In this document: positions 45,296 to 52,445 of the stretch, piece after piece
Position numbering within the stretch: position 1 is the first letter of the stretch
Layout of the letters: the number at the start of each line of letters is the position of its first letter
NCBI RefSeq assembly: GCF_022133705.1
Contig: NZ_JAKNHJ010000017.1
Coordinates: 1-55,176 of the forward strand
Direction: 5' to 3'
Length of the DNA stretch: 55,176 nucleotides
Source: Varibaculum cambriense
GTDB lineage: Bacteria; Actinomycetota; Actinomycetes; Actinomycetales; Actinomycetaceae
Position numbers and translations under genes: made by a program
The notes under the pieces: model-generated
The model's database searches: none
The model's input: only the letters and a program-made list of their open reading frames with translations
Told to the model about the DNA's origin: nothing

Positions 45296-45311
45296 CGTGA
45301 CGTAGATCACG
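45296..45311. promoter_or_regulatory. CRP/GlxR-type binding site
   Basis: CGTGACGTAGATCACG is a perfect CGTGA-N6-TCACG palindrome, one base per arm away from the cAMP-receptor consensus TGTGA-N6-TCACA used by actinobacterial GlxR/Crp. It lies between P1 and P2, upstream of the -35 box at 45332. Confidence 0.65.
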
Positions 45312-45331
45312 CATAAATTAGAGCAATTAGC

Positions 45332-45359
45332 TTGCTTTCATTTGACCGGGTGGTAATAT
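45332..45359 (+). promoter_or_regulatory. proximal promoter P2 of the small secreted protein
   Basis: TTGCTT (45332-45337), 16-bp spacer, TAATAT (45354-45359). The predicted start is about 35 nt before the ATG at 45402. Confidence 0.5.
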
Positions 45360-45401
45360 TAATACCAACAAGAAAGAATTCAGGTCGTGAGGGAGACTGA
45401 A

Positions 45402-45725
45402 ATGAACAAGGGAACTTCGATCAAGAAGATGGCCGCTTGCGGAATCGCTGCGGCAGCGTTGATTCCTGCTGGCGTGCTGACCGCACAGGCTGCCGAGGGG
45501 CTGTCCAATGAGGGCGTTCAGACCACCGTTCAGATTCAGGCTCGTACGACCGAAGTTAGCGGCAACCTAACCGCTAACGATGTTGATGCTACGGCTTATG
45601 CGGCCAACAATCTCTCCGCGATTGACCGCATGGGCGGCGCCGGTTCCCTCGCCGGAATCGTTATCTTGGGTGGCATCGGTGCAGCCGGTGCTATCAGCCT
45701 TACACGTTCCTTTATGATCGGGTAG
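45402..45725 (+). CDS. small secreted protein with C-terminal hydrophobic helix, function unknown
   Basis: The ATG at 45402 is chosen because GGGAG lies 8 nt upstream; an in-frame start five codons earlier has none. The 107-residue protein has a clear Sec signal peptide (MNKGTSIKKMAACGIAAAALIPAGVLTAQA, cut probably after residue 30). A polar, Thr/Asn/Ala-rich middle of ~45 residues follows, then a Gly-rich hydrophobic segment GSLAGIVILGGIGAAGAISL near the C-terminus. It has no cysteine after the signal peptide and no sorting motif. It could be a membrane-anchored exported protein or a pore-forming peptide precursor; I do not recognise a family. Two promoters, a CRP-type site and a strong terminator mark it as a regulated single-gene unit. 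Confidence 0.8.
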   Translation: MNKGTSIKKMAACGIAAAALIPAGVLTAQAAEGLSNEGVQTTVQIQARTTEVSGNLTANDVDATAYAANNLSAIDRMGGAGSLAGIVILGGIGAAGAISLTRSFMIG

Positions 45726-45741
45726 ATCCTCTTACTACCTG

Positions 45742-45780
45742 AAAAAACCCCGGGCATCCCTCAACTGCCCGGGGTTTTTT
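45742..45780 (+). terminator. intrinsic terminator of the small secreted protein gene
   Basis: AAAAAACCCCGGGCA pairs with TGCCCGGGGTTTTTT around a 9-nt loop: a GC-rich stem followed by a T6 run, the textbook form. It is by far the strongest terminator in the window. Confidence 0.95.
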
Positions 45781-45985
45781 GTGCCCAAAAATGTGTTCAA
45801 AATAAGCAAACACTAAAAAGGACAGTAGTCCTTAACAAATGGGCAATAGCCTGGCGCTATCTATAGGTCTTCTGCGAGGGCAAGCGTCAAAGGGGCGCTG
45901 GCTCCGTGTCAATGGGAGAGATTAATGCCCCCGCTCTGAGTGCTGAGAATGGTGCTGATAGGATAAAAGCAAAAAAGGACATTAG

Positions 45986-46486
45986 ATGGTTTCCTCTCAG
46001 TTAGATCCATTCGCACCGGCAGGGGTGAAGTTTCGTCCGGTTTCCCTGGAACTTATTAAGGTACGTTTGGCAGCAGTAGCATTTTTTCTACTTTGCTTCG
46101 CAGCAGTAGCGATAATTCTATTTTTAGCCCTCCCCGAAAAATGGATCGGTCTGGGGGTGATCGCACTGGTGCTGGGAATAGCTCTTTGGCTGCTATGGCT
46201 AATTCCGCGACAAGTGCGCGCTATGGGCTGGGCAGTTACCGGAACGGACTTGCAGATTCGCAAGGGGATAATGTTCAAATCCTTAACTGTGGTTCCCTTG
46301 GGCAGGCTGCAATATGTGGACGTAGAAGAAGGACCGGTTGCTCGTCATTTCGGGATTGCACAGGTAAAACTGCATACCGCTTCGGCAACTACCGATGCAC
46401 AGCTGCCGGGAATTCCTCGCGAAGAGGCCGCGCAATTGCGGGAAGAAATTTCGGAACTTGCTGAAACCAATCTTGAGGGTATTTAG
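45986..46486 (+). CDS. PH-domain membrane protein, YdbS-like
   Basis: A 166-residue protein with two membrane helices (LAAVAFFLLCFAAVAIILFLAL and IGLGVIALVLGIALWLLWLI) followed by a bacterial PH domain (WAVTGTDLQIRKGIMFKSLTVVPLGRLQYVDVEEGPVARHFGIAQVKLHTA). This is the YdbS pattern. An AAAGGA site precedes the ATG. It abuts the next gene (TAG directly followed by ATG). In Bacillus the YdbS-YdbT pair has been linked to resistance to a circular bacteriocin; the role here is unknown. Confidence 0.88.
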   Translation: MVSSQLDPFAPAGVKFRPVSLELIKVRLAAVAFFLLCFAAVAIILFLALPEKWIGLGVIALVLGIALWLLWLIPRQVRAMGWAVTGTDLQIRKGIMFKSLTVVPLGRLQYVDVEEGPVARHFGIAQVKLHTASATTDAQLPGIPREEAAQLREEISELAETNLEGI

Positions 46487-48166
46487 ATGGGCGATCAATA
46501 CCACGAAGTAACAAATGAAAACTCTTCGGGATATTCCGAGGAGACCGCTGCCACAACTGCTGACAGACAGCATTCCCTGACCGTGGCCGATTCTGTTAGT
46601 GCCCCCGCTGGTCGGGTAGCAGAATCTGCTTGGCGACGAGTACACTGGCTCACCCCGCTGCTACAAGTGTGGCAGGCTCTGGTGATCATAGTGGTAGTCG
46701 TCCTAACCCAGTCGCTTAATAACGTGATCATGCTGATCAAGAACCTCCGGGAAAACGTACCGGGACATCCGGGAATATTGCTGCTAGTGATTGCGGTACC
46801 GCTGGCGATGCTAACGCTGTTAATCATCTACCTGTATTTCGCCTGGCGAGCGACCTCTTGGATAGTAACCGCTACCGATGTGCAGTATCGCCGCGGGATT
46901 TTCTTTAAAAAACACCGGAAGATTCCCCTAGATCGCGTGCAATCAGTAGATGTCTATCGACCCTTAGCTGCTCGTATATTTGGATTGGGAGCCTTGCGTG
47001 TGGAGTCGGCAGGTGGGCAAGGCTCGCGGGTAGAAATCCAGTTTCTGGCCAATAAATATTTAGATCAAGCCCGCCGGGAAGTAGTAGCCCGGATAGCGGG
47101 GCGCCCCCTCCCTAGTGAGCATTCCCCACAGCAGCGTGGCCAAGGTTTGGCGGGGACTGCGCTTTTTGCCGAGGACGATTACCACTTAGCTGCAGACGAA
47201 TACGAAGTTTATCGGGTTTCCCCAGGACGCCTGATCGCCTCTGTGCTGTTGACTTCCCAAACAGTCTGGTTGCTACTAATGGCGCTGATCGTGGCGGTTG
47301 GCGCCATCGTACTGTTCATCATGGCGGATCTAACTGTGCAGGGGATAGTCGCGGGAAGCATCATCCCCACCATTATTTCCATTGGAATTATTCCCCTGAT
47401 GATACTGTCTTATGCCTGGTCGCGTTTTAACTCCGGTTTCAATTTCAGTGCCAATATTACGCACGACGGTATCCGGGTCACCTCGGGTCTGCTTGCGCTC
47501 AAATCCCAGACCTTGCCGCCGGGACGGATTCACGCAATTCGCTTTCTGCAACCTTTATTGTGGCGACCTTTTGGATGGTGGCAAGCAGAAGTTACCCTCG
47601 CCGGGCATGGGGTGGAAACCAGTGGCGACCAAAAGAAGCAAGCTGCCGATAACCTGCTTTTACCAGTAGGAACTTTGGAGCAAGCAAAAATTATTTTAGA
47701 CATGGCGATTCGAGATTTAGGGATTAACGAGGGCGCAGAAAGTGAAAAACTGCTACAGACGGCTTTCAACGGTAAGAACTCGGATTCGGTGGGTTCTTTC
47801 ATTTCCATTGGTAAAAAAGCCAAGTTGCTAGATCCCTTTGCCCGTTTGCGCCGCGCCTTTGCTGCTACCGATACCGTGCTTATCTATCGTGATGGGTGGC
47901 TTAGACGCAAAGTTACCTTTGCGCCTCATGAGCGAGCCCAATCGGTGACTACCAGTGCCGGTCCCCTGCAGCGGCATCTGGGACTGGCCGGGGTGCGCCT
48001 GGATTTGGTACCCGGCACTGCCACCATGAAGGTTCCGCACCTAGATGCACAGGTAGCAGCTCAGCTCGCCAGTGATGAACTGGCGGCCTCGAAAGTGCGC
48101 TCTAAAGTGGAGCCGAATGCCCAGTGGGCAGAGCGCATGCTGCAAACCCTGCGTCCTAGCATGTAG
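46487..48166 (+). CDS. multi-PH-domain membrane protein, YdbT-like
   Basis: Partner of the YdbS-like protein. The 559-residue protein has an N-terminal hydrophilic segment (~65 residues), paired membrane helices, a first bPH2 domain (WIVTATDVQYRRGIFFKKHRKIPLDRVQSVDVYRPLAARIFGLGALRVESAG), a second helix pair (LLLMALIVAVGAIVLFIM and IIPTIISIGIIPLMIL), a second PH domain (ITHDGIRVTSGLLALKSQTLPPGRIHAIRFLQPLLWRPFGWWQAEV) and a third PH-like domain near the C-terminus (VLIYRDGWLRRKVTFAPHERAQSV). It lacks a ribosome-binding site of its own apart from GAGGG in the upstream gene, so translation is coupled. No enzyme motif is seen. Confidence 0.87.
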   Translation: MGDQYHEVTNENSSGYSEETAATTADRQHSLTVADSVSAPAGRVAESAWRRVHWLTPLLQVWQALVIIVVVVLTQSLNNVIMLIKNLRENVPGHPGILLLVIAVPLAMLTLLIIYLYFAWRATSWIVTATDVQYRRGIFFKKHRKIPLDRVQSVDVYRPLAARIFGLGALRVESAGGQGSRVEIQFLANKYLDQARREVVARIAGRPLPSEHSPQQRGQGLAGTALFAEDDYHLAADEYEVYRVSPGRLIASVLLTSQTVWLLLMALIVAVGAIVLFIMADLTVQGIVAGSIIPTIISIGIIPLMILSYAWSRFNSGFNFSANITHDGIRVTSGLLALKSQTLPPGRIHAIRFLQPLLWRPFGWWQAEVTLAGHGVETSGDQKKQAADNLLLPVGTLEQAKIILDMAIRDLGINEGAESEKLLQTAFNGKNSDSVGSFISIGKKAKLLDPFARLRRAFAATDTVLIYRDGWLRRKVTFAPHERAQSVTTSAGPLQRHLGLAGVRLDLVPGTATMKVPHLDAQVAAQLASDELAASKVRSKVEPNAQWAERMLQTLRPSM

Positions 48167-48219
48167 CAAGTTTGGCAAATGTGGGCAGGGAGGCTAGGTT
48201 TTTCCTCTCTCTCCGCCCA

Positions 48220-48320
48220 GCACGGGAATAAGTTTTTCCTCCTGCCCAAAATCCGAAAAGGCGTTGCCTTTTCGGATTTAACGCCCGCCTAACCGACTCG
48301 GATAAAACTTATTCCCGTGC
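48220..48320. repeat. nested-palindrome element, copy 3 (101 nt)
   Basis: Outer 17-nt perfect inverted ends (48220-48236 GCACGGGAATAAGTTTT, 48304-48320) enclose a 14-bp hairpin AAATCCGAAAAGGC/GCCTTTTCGGATTT with loop GTT (48249-48279). Unpaired internal blocks TCCTCCTGCCC and CGCCCGCC..ACTCGGAT are shared with other copies. Near-identical to 54842-54942, and the same architecture as 3893-3993. Confidence 0.8.
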
Positions 48321-48409
48321 ATAGTGGTGGGGCGGGCAAGTTTTGCAGGAACCGATCTTATTTCGCGTTTATTACCTGCGCGCCGAGCGCTGACAGTGAC
48401 ATCGCGGGG

Positions 48410-48506
48410 AGGCTGGGTTTTATCCGAGTGGGTGCGGTGGGCATAAGAATTCGGAAAACGTCGCTACGTTTTCCGAATTTCTTGGGCGGGAGGAAAAACC
48501 CAGCCT
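48410..48506. repeat. nested-palindrome element, copy 4, inverted orientation (97 nt)
   Basis: Outer ends AGGCTGGGTTTT (48410-48421) and AAAACCCAGCCT (48495-48506) are perfect. Inside, AATTCGGAAAACGT pairs with ACGTTTTCCGAATT around CGCT. Read on the minus strand it keeps the TTTTTCCTCC-GCCC and ACTCGGATAAAA blocks of copy 3, while the paired arms have different sequence. 48399-48472 is identical to 55103-55176 at the window end. Confidence 0.8.
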
Positions 48507-48528
48507 TCCCGCACACCGGACTAGCCTA

Positions 48529-48547
48529 GGCAGGAGGAAAAACTTAT
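48529..48547. repeat. fragment of the same repeat family
   Basis: GGCAGGAGGAAAAACTTAT is the reverse complement of 19 nt at the left inner edge of copy 3. A further relic (CACGGGGTCTCCGGAGTGCTTT, 48595-48616) resembles CACCGGGGTCCCCGGAGCGCTTT at the right side of copy 2. The rest of 48167-48750 shows no gene. Confidence 0.6.
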
Positions 48548-48724
48548 CCCCCGCCCCCAGGCAGGTGAGAGGCGGAAACCAGCCTGCGTGGACTCACGGG
48601 GTCTCCGGAGTGCTTTCATAGCCCGTCTCGTATCGTCAGTTACTGGTAGTGACAGTCGGGAGGCTAGGTTTGACCGGTTGTTGGGGGCGCTAAAGTTCCC
48701 GGAATCAGGTACTATGGCAAGCCG

Positions 48725-48730
48725 TATGAT
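48725..48730 (+). promoter_or_regulatory. -10 box of the patatin-like gene
   Basis: TATGAT lies 20 nt before the ATG at 48751, leaving room for a short leader with GGGGTGAG as ribosome-binding site. This gene is thus a leadered contrast to the leaderless genes. Confidence 0.4.
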
Positions 48731-48750
48731 TGTTTTTGGGGTGAGACGGT

Positions 48751-49638
48751 ATGGAACAGTTTGAGAATAATGTCTTTGACACTGCATTGCTGCTCGAAGG
48801 TGGGGGAATGCGGGGTAGCTACACTGCGGGGGCAATAAATATGCTCTTGGAGTCAGGAATCTACTTGAATTATGTCGCCGGAATTTCCGCAGGTGCTACC
48901 AACTTGGTGAACTATTTGGCGCGTCTTCCACAGCGTTCTAAACGCTGCTTCATTGATATTAGCACCGACCCCGATTTTGGCGGATGGAAAACAGCAGTAA
49001 AAGGTAAAGGGGTTTTCGACACTCACCACATGTACTACGACCTGACCGAACCTGGGGGAATGCTCGAGCTGGACTACGGGCGTTTTACAGCAAATCCCGC
49101 CGAATGGCGGGTAGGGGTATATAACGCGCAGCGTGGAGAGGAACTATATTTCTCACGCAATCAGGTGGATTCGGAGCAAAAGCTGACCCACGTATGCAAG
49201 GCCTCGGGATCGATGCCTATAGCTACCCGAGTCACTTATATTGCCGGTGAGGCCTGCATGGACGGGGCAATAGGTCCCAGTGGCGGAATTCCTTTGGACG
49301 TGGCGCAGGCAGATGGATACGAAAAGTTCCTGGTTCTGCTGACCCGTCCGCGGGAATATGTTAAAGAAAACCGCTTACCTGATTTGGCATACCGCTGCTT
49401 GCTAACTCGTTACCCGAAGGCTGCTAAGGCGGTCATTGAACGCCCTATCAATTACAACCGGACCCGAGCCGAACTAGAGAGGTTGGAATCGGAAGGTAAA
49501 GCTTATGTGTTTTATCCGCAGCATATGGGGGTGGCGAATTTTGAAGATAATCCCGCCAAGCTGGAAGAGAATTTTTCCGCTGGCTACCAGCAGATGCAAA
49601 GTGAACTCCCAAAGGTCAAAGAGTTTTTAGGACTCTAA
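48751..49638 (+). CDS. patatin-like phospholipase family protein
   Basis: A 295-residue cytoplasmic alpha/beta serine hydrolase. The oxyanion loop is LLLEGGGMRGSYTAG (about residues 11-25), the nucleophile elbow GISAGA (Ser near 49), and the catalytic Asp in CMDGAIG (DGA in place of the common DGG; about residue 171). No signal peptide. The family cleaves acyl esters of lipids (YjjU/RssA-like bacterial members); the natural substrate is unknown. GGGGTGAG lies before the ATG. It stands alone between the repeat-rich gap and the YhgE/Pip pair. Confidence 0.9.
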   Translation: MEQFENNVFDTALLLEGGGMRGSYTAGAINMLLESGIYLNYVAGISAGATNLVNYLARLPQRSKRCFIDISTDPDFGGWKTAVKGKGVFDTHHMYYDLTEPGGMLELDYGRFTANPAEWRVGVYNAQRGEELYFSRNQVDSEQKLTHVCKASGSMPIATRVTYIAGEACMDGAIGPSGGIPLDVAQADGYEKFLVLLTRPREYVKENRLPDLAYRCLLTRYPKAAKAVIERPINYNRTRAELERLESEGKAYVFYPQHMGVANFEDNPAKLEENFSAGYQQMQSELPKVKEFLGL

Positions 49639-49760
49639 AATCGGGCAGGTTTACTGACCTAAATCTGGTGGTGAACGCGCAAAACTCTGTGGCACCGGGA
49701 TTCTTCCAGGGGCGAATACTAAGGGGCGCAGCGGGAACTGTCAGAATTCTAACGTGAGGT

Positions 49761-49766
49761 TATGAT
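49761..49766 (+). promoter_or_regulatory. -10 box of the YhgE/Pip operon (leaderless geometry)
   Basis: TATGAT is followed by TAGACG and the GTG start at 49773, the same arrangement as in front of dnaG. Confidence 0.5.
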
Positions 49767-49772
49767 TAGACG

Positions 49773-52445
49773 GTGAGAGATAGTTGGCGGGTGTTCACTC
49801 GGGACTTGAAGCGGATTATTGCGGTTCCGCTTTCCCTAATTATCGTATTCGGTATCTTGGTTACCCCAGCCCTTTATACCTGGCTGAACATTTTGGCTTT
49901 TTGGAACCCCTATGTGGAAACGGGAAATCTGCCTATTGCGGTAGTGAATAACGATGCGGGAGCCTCCTCTGCGCTGACCGGTAAGCTCAATGTTGGTGAC
50001 CTCGTAGTCGAACAATTATCAGACAATGACCAGCTCGGCTGGCAGTTTACCGATCAAGACACTGCCGATCACAAAATCAGAACCGGGGAAGTGTATGCAA
50101 CTTTAGTTATCCCGAAAACCTTTAGCGAAGACTTAGTCGATATTTTTAGCGGCAAACGTAAACAGCCGACTGTTGAATACTGCGTCAATGAAAAGAAAGG
50201 CGCTATTGCGCCCAAAATTACCGATGCCGGAGCAAATGAACTCGATATTCAAATCACCTCAGCTTTCCGGGGAAAAGTCGGTGAAGCCATTGCGCAGGCT
50301 CTGCGTGAGGGTGGTTTAGAGATCGACGCGAGTATTCTTGGCGCTGAAGGAAGCACTCTGGATGCCTTGGGCGGTATCAACCGGGATCTCAATGATGCGC
50401 AAGGTGCCTTGGACTCCGCCAATACCTCTTTGGCGGGTTCCTTACAGACTATGAAAAAAGTCCGGTCTGCGCTTTCTGCAGCTGATCCGGCATTGGCTGA
50501 TGTTTCGGCGGCTTTGCAGGATGCCCAAGGCATTCTAGGAACGGTGGTATCCGATGCTTCCGAATTTGCTGTTAAGGCGGGACAAGCCAGTATTAACGCT
50601 CAAAAGGCGCTAAATGAGTCCTCGGCGGCGGCTAATTCAGCGGTGTCTAATGCAGCGAATAAACTCACCGAAATGGATTCGCAGCTGCAGTCAGGAATTA
50701 AGAGGGCGAATGATTCAATAACGAAAATGCGTGATCAGATTGCGGTTTTGGAAAGATTCCCGCAGACGCAAAAGCTTGCTACCAAGCTGAAAACCCAGCT
50801 GGATGAGATGGAGAATCTGCTCGCTGTGGTCGGGAAAACCGGGTCAGACGCGGCAAAGACCGCCGAGGATTTAAAAACGCTGATGAAATCCTTTGACCAG
50901 TCTCTATCCGATGCGCAACGCAACGCCACTGGTCTACGTGAACAGTCCGCTAAGGCTGCCTCTGCGCTAAATGCCCGGGTGACGCAGCTGTCACAACAGC
51001 TGGGAGCCATTAAATCCGCGGTGAGTGTTGCGCGGATTTCTCTTAGAGAGATTTCGGCGCTGACCCGCGGCGTTGATGAGCAGATTGTTAACACGCAAAA
51101 TGTGCTTGACCAGGTGCAGGGGGACCTAAACGGGTTGTCTACTACGGCTCGCGGAGCGCAAACCGATGTGGCCGCGCTGGCAACCGCCCTCCGGACAGGC
51201 ACTTTGAAAACAGTTATAGGCCTGGATTCAACTAATATTGGGCGCTACCTGACCGCGCCGGTGAAATTCGACCAAAAGACACTGTTCCCCATCAACTCTT
51301 ATGGCTCGGGAATGGCAGCTATGTTCATCAATCTTTCTATGTGGATTGGTGCACTTATTCTGGTCATTATTTTCCGAGTAGAAGTCGATAAAGACGGCTT
51401 TGACTGGTTGAGTTTGCGCTCGGCTTATCTGGGACGATTTATGCTCTCCGGTGCGTTGTCTATCGGGCAGGGGTTGATCGTTAGCGTGGGCAGTTTACTG
51501 TTGGGAGTGAAAGCGGCCAGCGCTCCCGCTTTCATTGCTACCTCCATGCTGATTGGGCCGTGTTATTTGGCAATTATCTATGCCTTGGCCGCTGCATTCA
51601 GTCACGTGGGGCGAGCGCTGGCAATCTTGCTGGTAGTGTTGCAGATTCCCGGTGCCTCGGGTATTTATCCGATCGAGCTCATGCCCAGATTCTTCCGCCA
51701 GCTTTCCCCGATACTCCCATTTTCTTACGGCATTGATGCAATCCGAGAAACTATCGGCGGGTTCTATCACGGGCGTTACTGGCATGTTATATCCGTTCTA
51801 TTACTCATGAGCGTCACGATGTTCCTCCTGGGGTATTTGGGCAGGCGGCGTTTCGGTTACTTCACCCAATTGTTCTACGACGATTTGGCTCGCACTGAAC
51901 TGGTAGTGAATGAAGACGTTCAGCTGCAAAGTCGCGGTTACCGTTTGAGTAACATCATTGCGCTTCTGGCTAACCGGAAAGAGTTTTCCACCCGGATTAA
52001 GCTGCGTCAAGAGGGGTTCAATGCCCGTTATCCCGCTTTGATTAATGGGCTGAGTATCGTGGGGATATTAGGACTGGTAGTACTAGGGATGATTTCCTGG
52101 ATAACCTCCGCCAGTAAGTCCGTGCTCCTGGGAATACTAGCTATTTGGGGAGTCGCTATTATTGGAACCTTAGTTGGCGTAGCCGTGCTGAAAAGCTCCA
52201 TAGAACGAGCAGAGAGGCTGTCGCATTTGACGCAAGATGAACTGTTCGAATCTCTGGCTCGCCAGCGACAAGTAAACGCAAGCAAAACTGCGGGTAGCTC
52301 CAAGGGTCTGAGCGGCGGAAAAAACTGGGGTAGCGGGGAACATCGCCTCACAAGAGCAACACCAGCGGCAGAGACGACGGATCAAAGCGGAGACAGGTCG
52401 GTGAGCGAAACCGATGCCTCGGCAAGTAGCGAGGAGACACGATGA
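49773..52445 (+). CDS. YhgE/Pip-domain membrane protein (first of tandem pair)
   Basis: An 890-residue protein of the YhgE/Pip (phage infection protein) family, related to ABC-2-type permeases. An N-terminal helix (VPLSLIIVFGILVTPALYTWLNI) is followed by the typical WNPYVETGNLPIAVVNNDAG block. A long extracytoplasmic region (about residues 50-500) is rich in Ala/Gln/Leu and probably coiled coil. A C-terminal set of about six helices with GAALSIGQG-like and PIELMPRFFRQLSPILPFSYGIDAIRETIGG blocks follows. The cytoplasmic tail (about residues 825-890) is charged and Ser/Thr-rich. The start is GTG at 49773. The last 4 nt overlap the second gene (ATGA). Function in actinobacteria is not established; lactococcal Pip is a phage receptor. 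Confidence 0.88.
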   Translation: MRDSWRVFTRDLKRIIAVPLSLIIVFGILVTPALYTWLNILAFWNPYVETGNLPIAVVNNDAGASSALTGKLNVGDLVVEQLSDNDQLGWQFTDQDTADHKIRTGEVYATLVIPKTFSEDLVDIFSGKRKQPTVEYCVNEKKGAIAPKITDAGANELDIQITSAFRGKVGEAIAQALREGGLEIDASILGAEGSTLDALGGINRDLNDAQGALDSANTSLAGSLQTMKKVRSALSAADPALADVSAALQDAQGILGTVVSDASEFAVKAGQASINAQKALNESSAAANSAVSNAANKLTEMDSQLQSGIKRANDSITKMRDQIAVLERFPQTQKLATKLKTQLDEMENLLAVVGKTGSDAAKTAEDLKTLMKSFDQSLSDAQRNATGLREQSAKAASALNARVTQLSQQLGAIKSAVSVARISLREISALTRGVDEQIVNTQNVLDQVQGDLNGLSTTARGAQTDVAALATALRTGTLKTVIGLDSTNIGRYLTAPVKFDQKTLFPINSYGSGMAAMFINLSMWIGALILVIIFRVEVDKDGFDWLSLRSAYLGRFMLSGALSIGQGLIVSVGSLLLGVKAASAPAFIATSMLIGPCYLAIIYALAAAFSHVGRALAILLVVLQIPGASGIYPIELMPRFFRQLSPILPFSYGIDAIRETIGGFYHGRYWHVISVLLLMSVTMFLLGYLGRRRFGYFTQLFYDDLARTELVVNEDVQLQSRGYRLSNIIALLANRKEFSTRIKLRQEGFNARYPALINGLSIVGILGLVVLGMISWITSASKSVLLGILAIWGVAIIGTLVGVAVLKSSIERAERLSHLTQDELFESLARQRQVNASKTAGSSKGLSGGKNWGSGEHRLTRATPAAETTDQSGDRSVSETDASASSEETR

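Noticed and set aside
45402-45725. Circular bacteriocin precursor
   Set aside because: The protein has a normal Sec signal peptide with an AQA cleavage site and no circularisation genes (DUF95 or ABC genes) nearby, so the bacteriocin idea remains only a weak hypothesis.
48220-48320. Interpretation of the repeats as MITEs
   Set aside because: MITE families keep constant terminal inverted repeats and usually show target-site duplications. Here the ends differ among copies while still pairing, and I see no flanking duplications.
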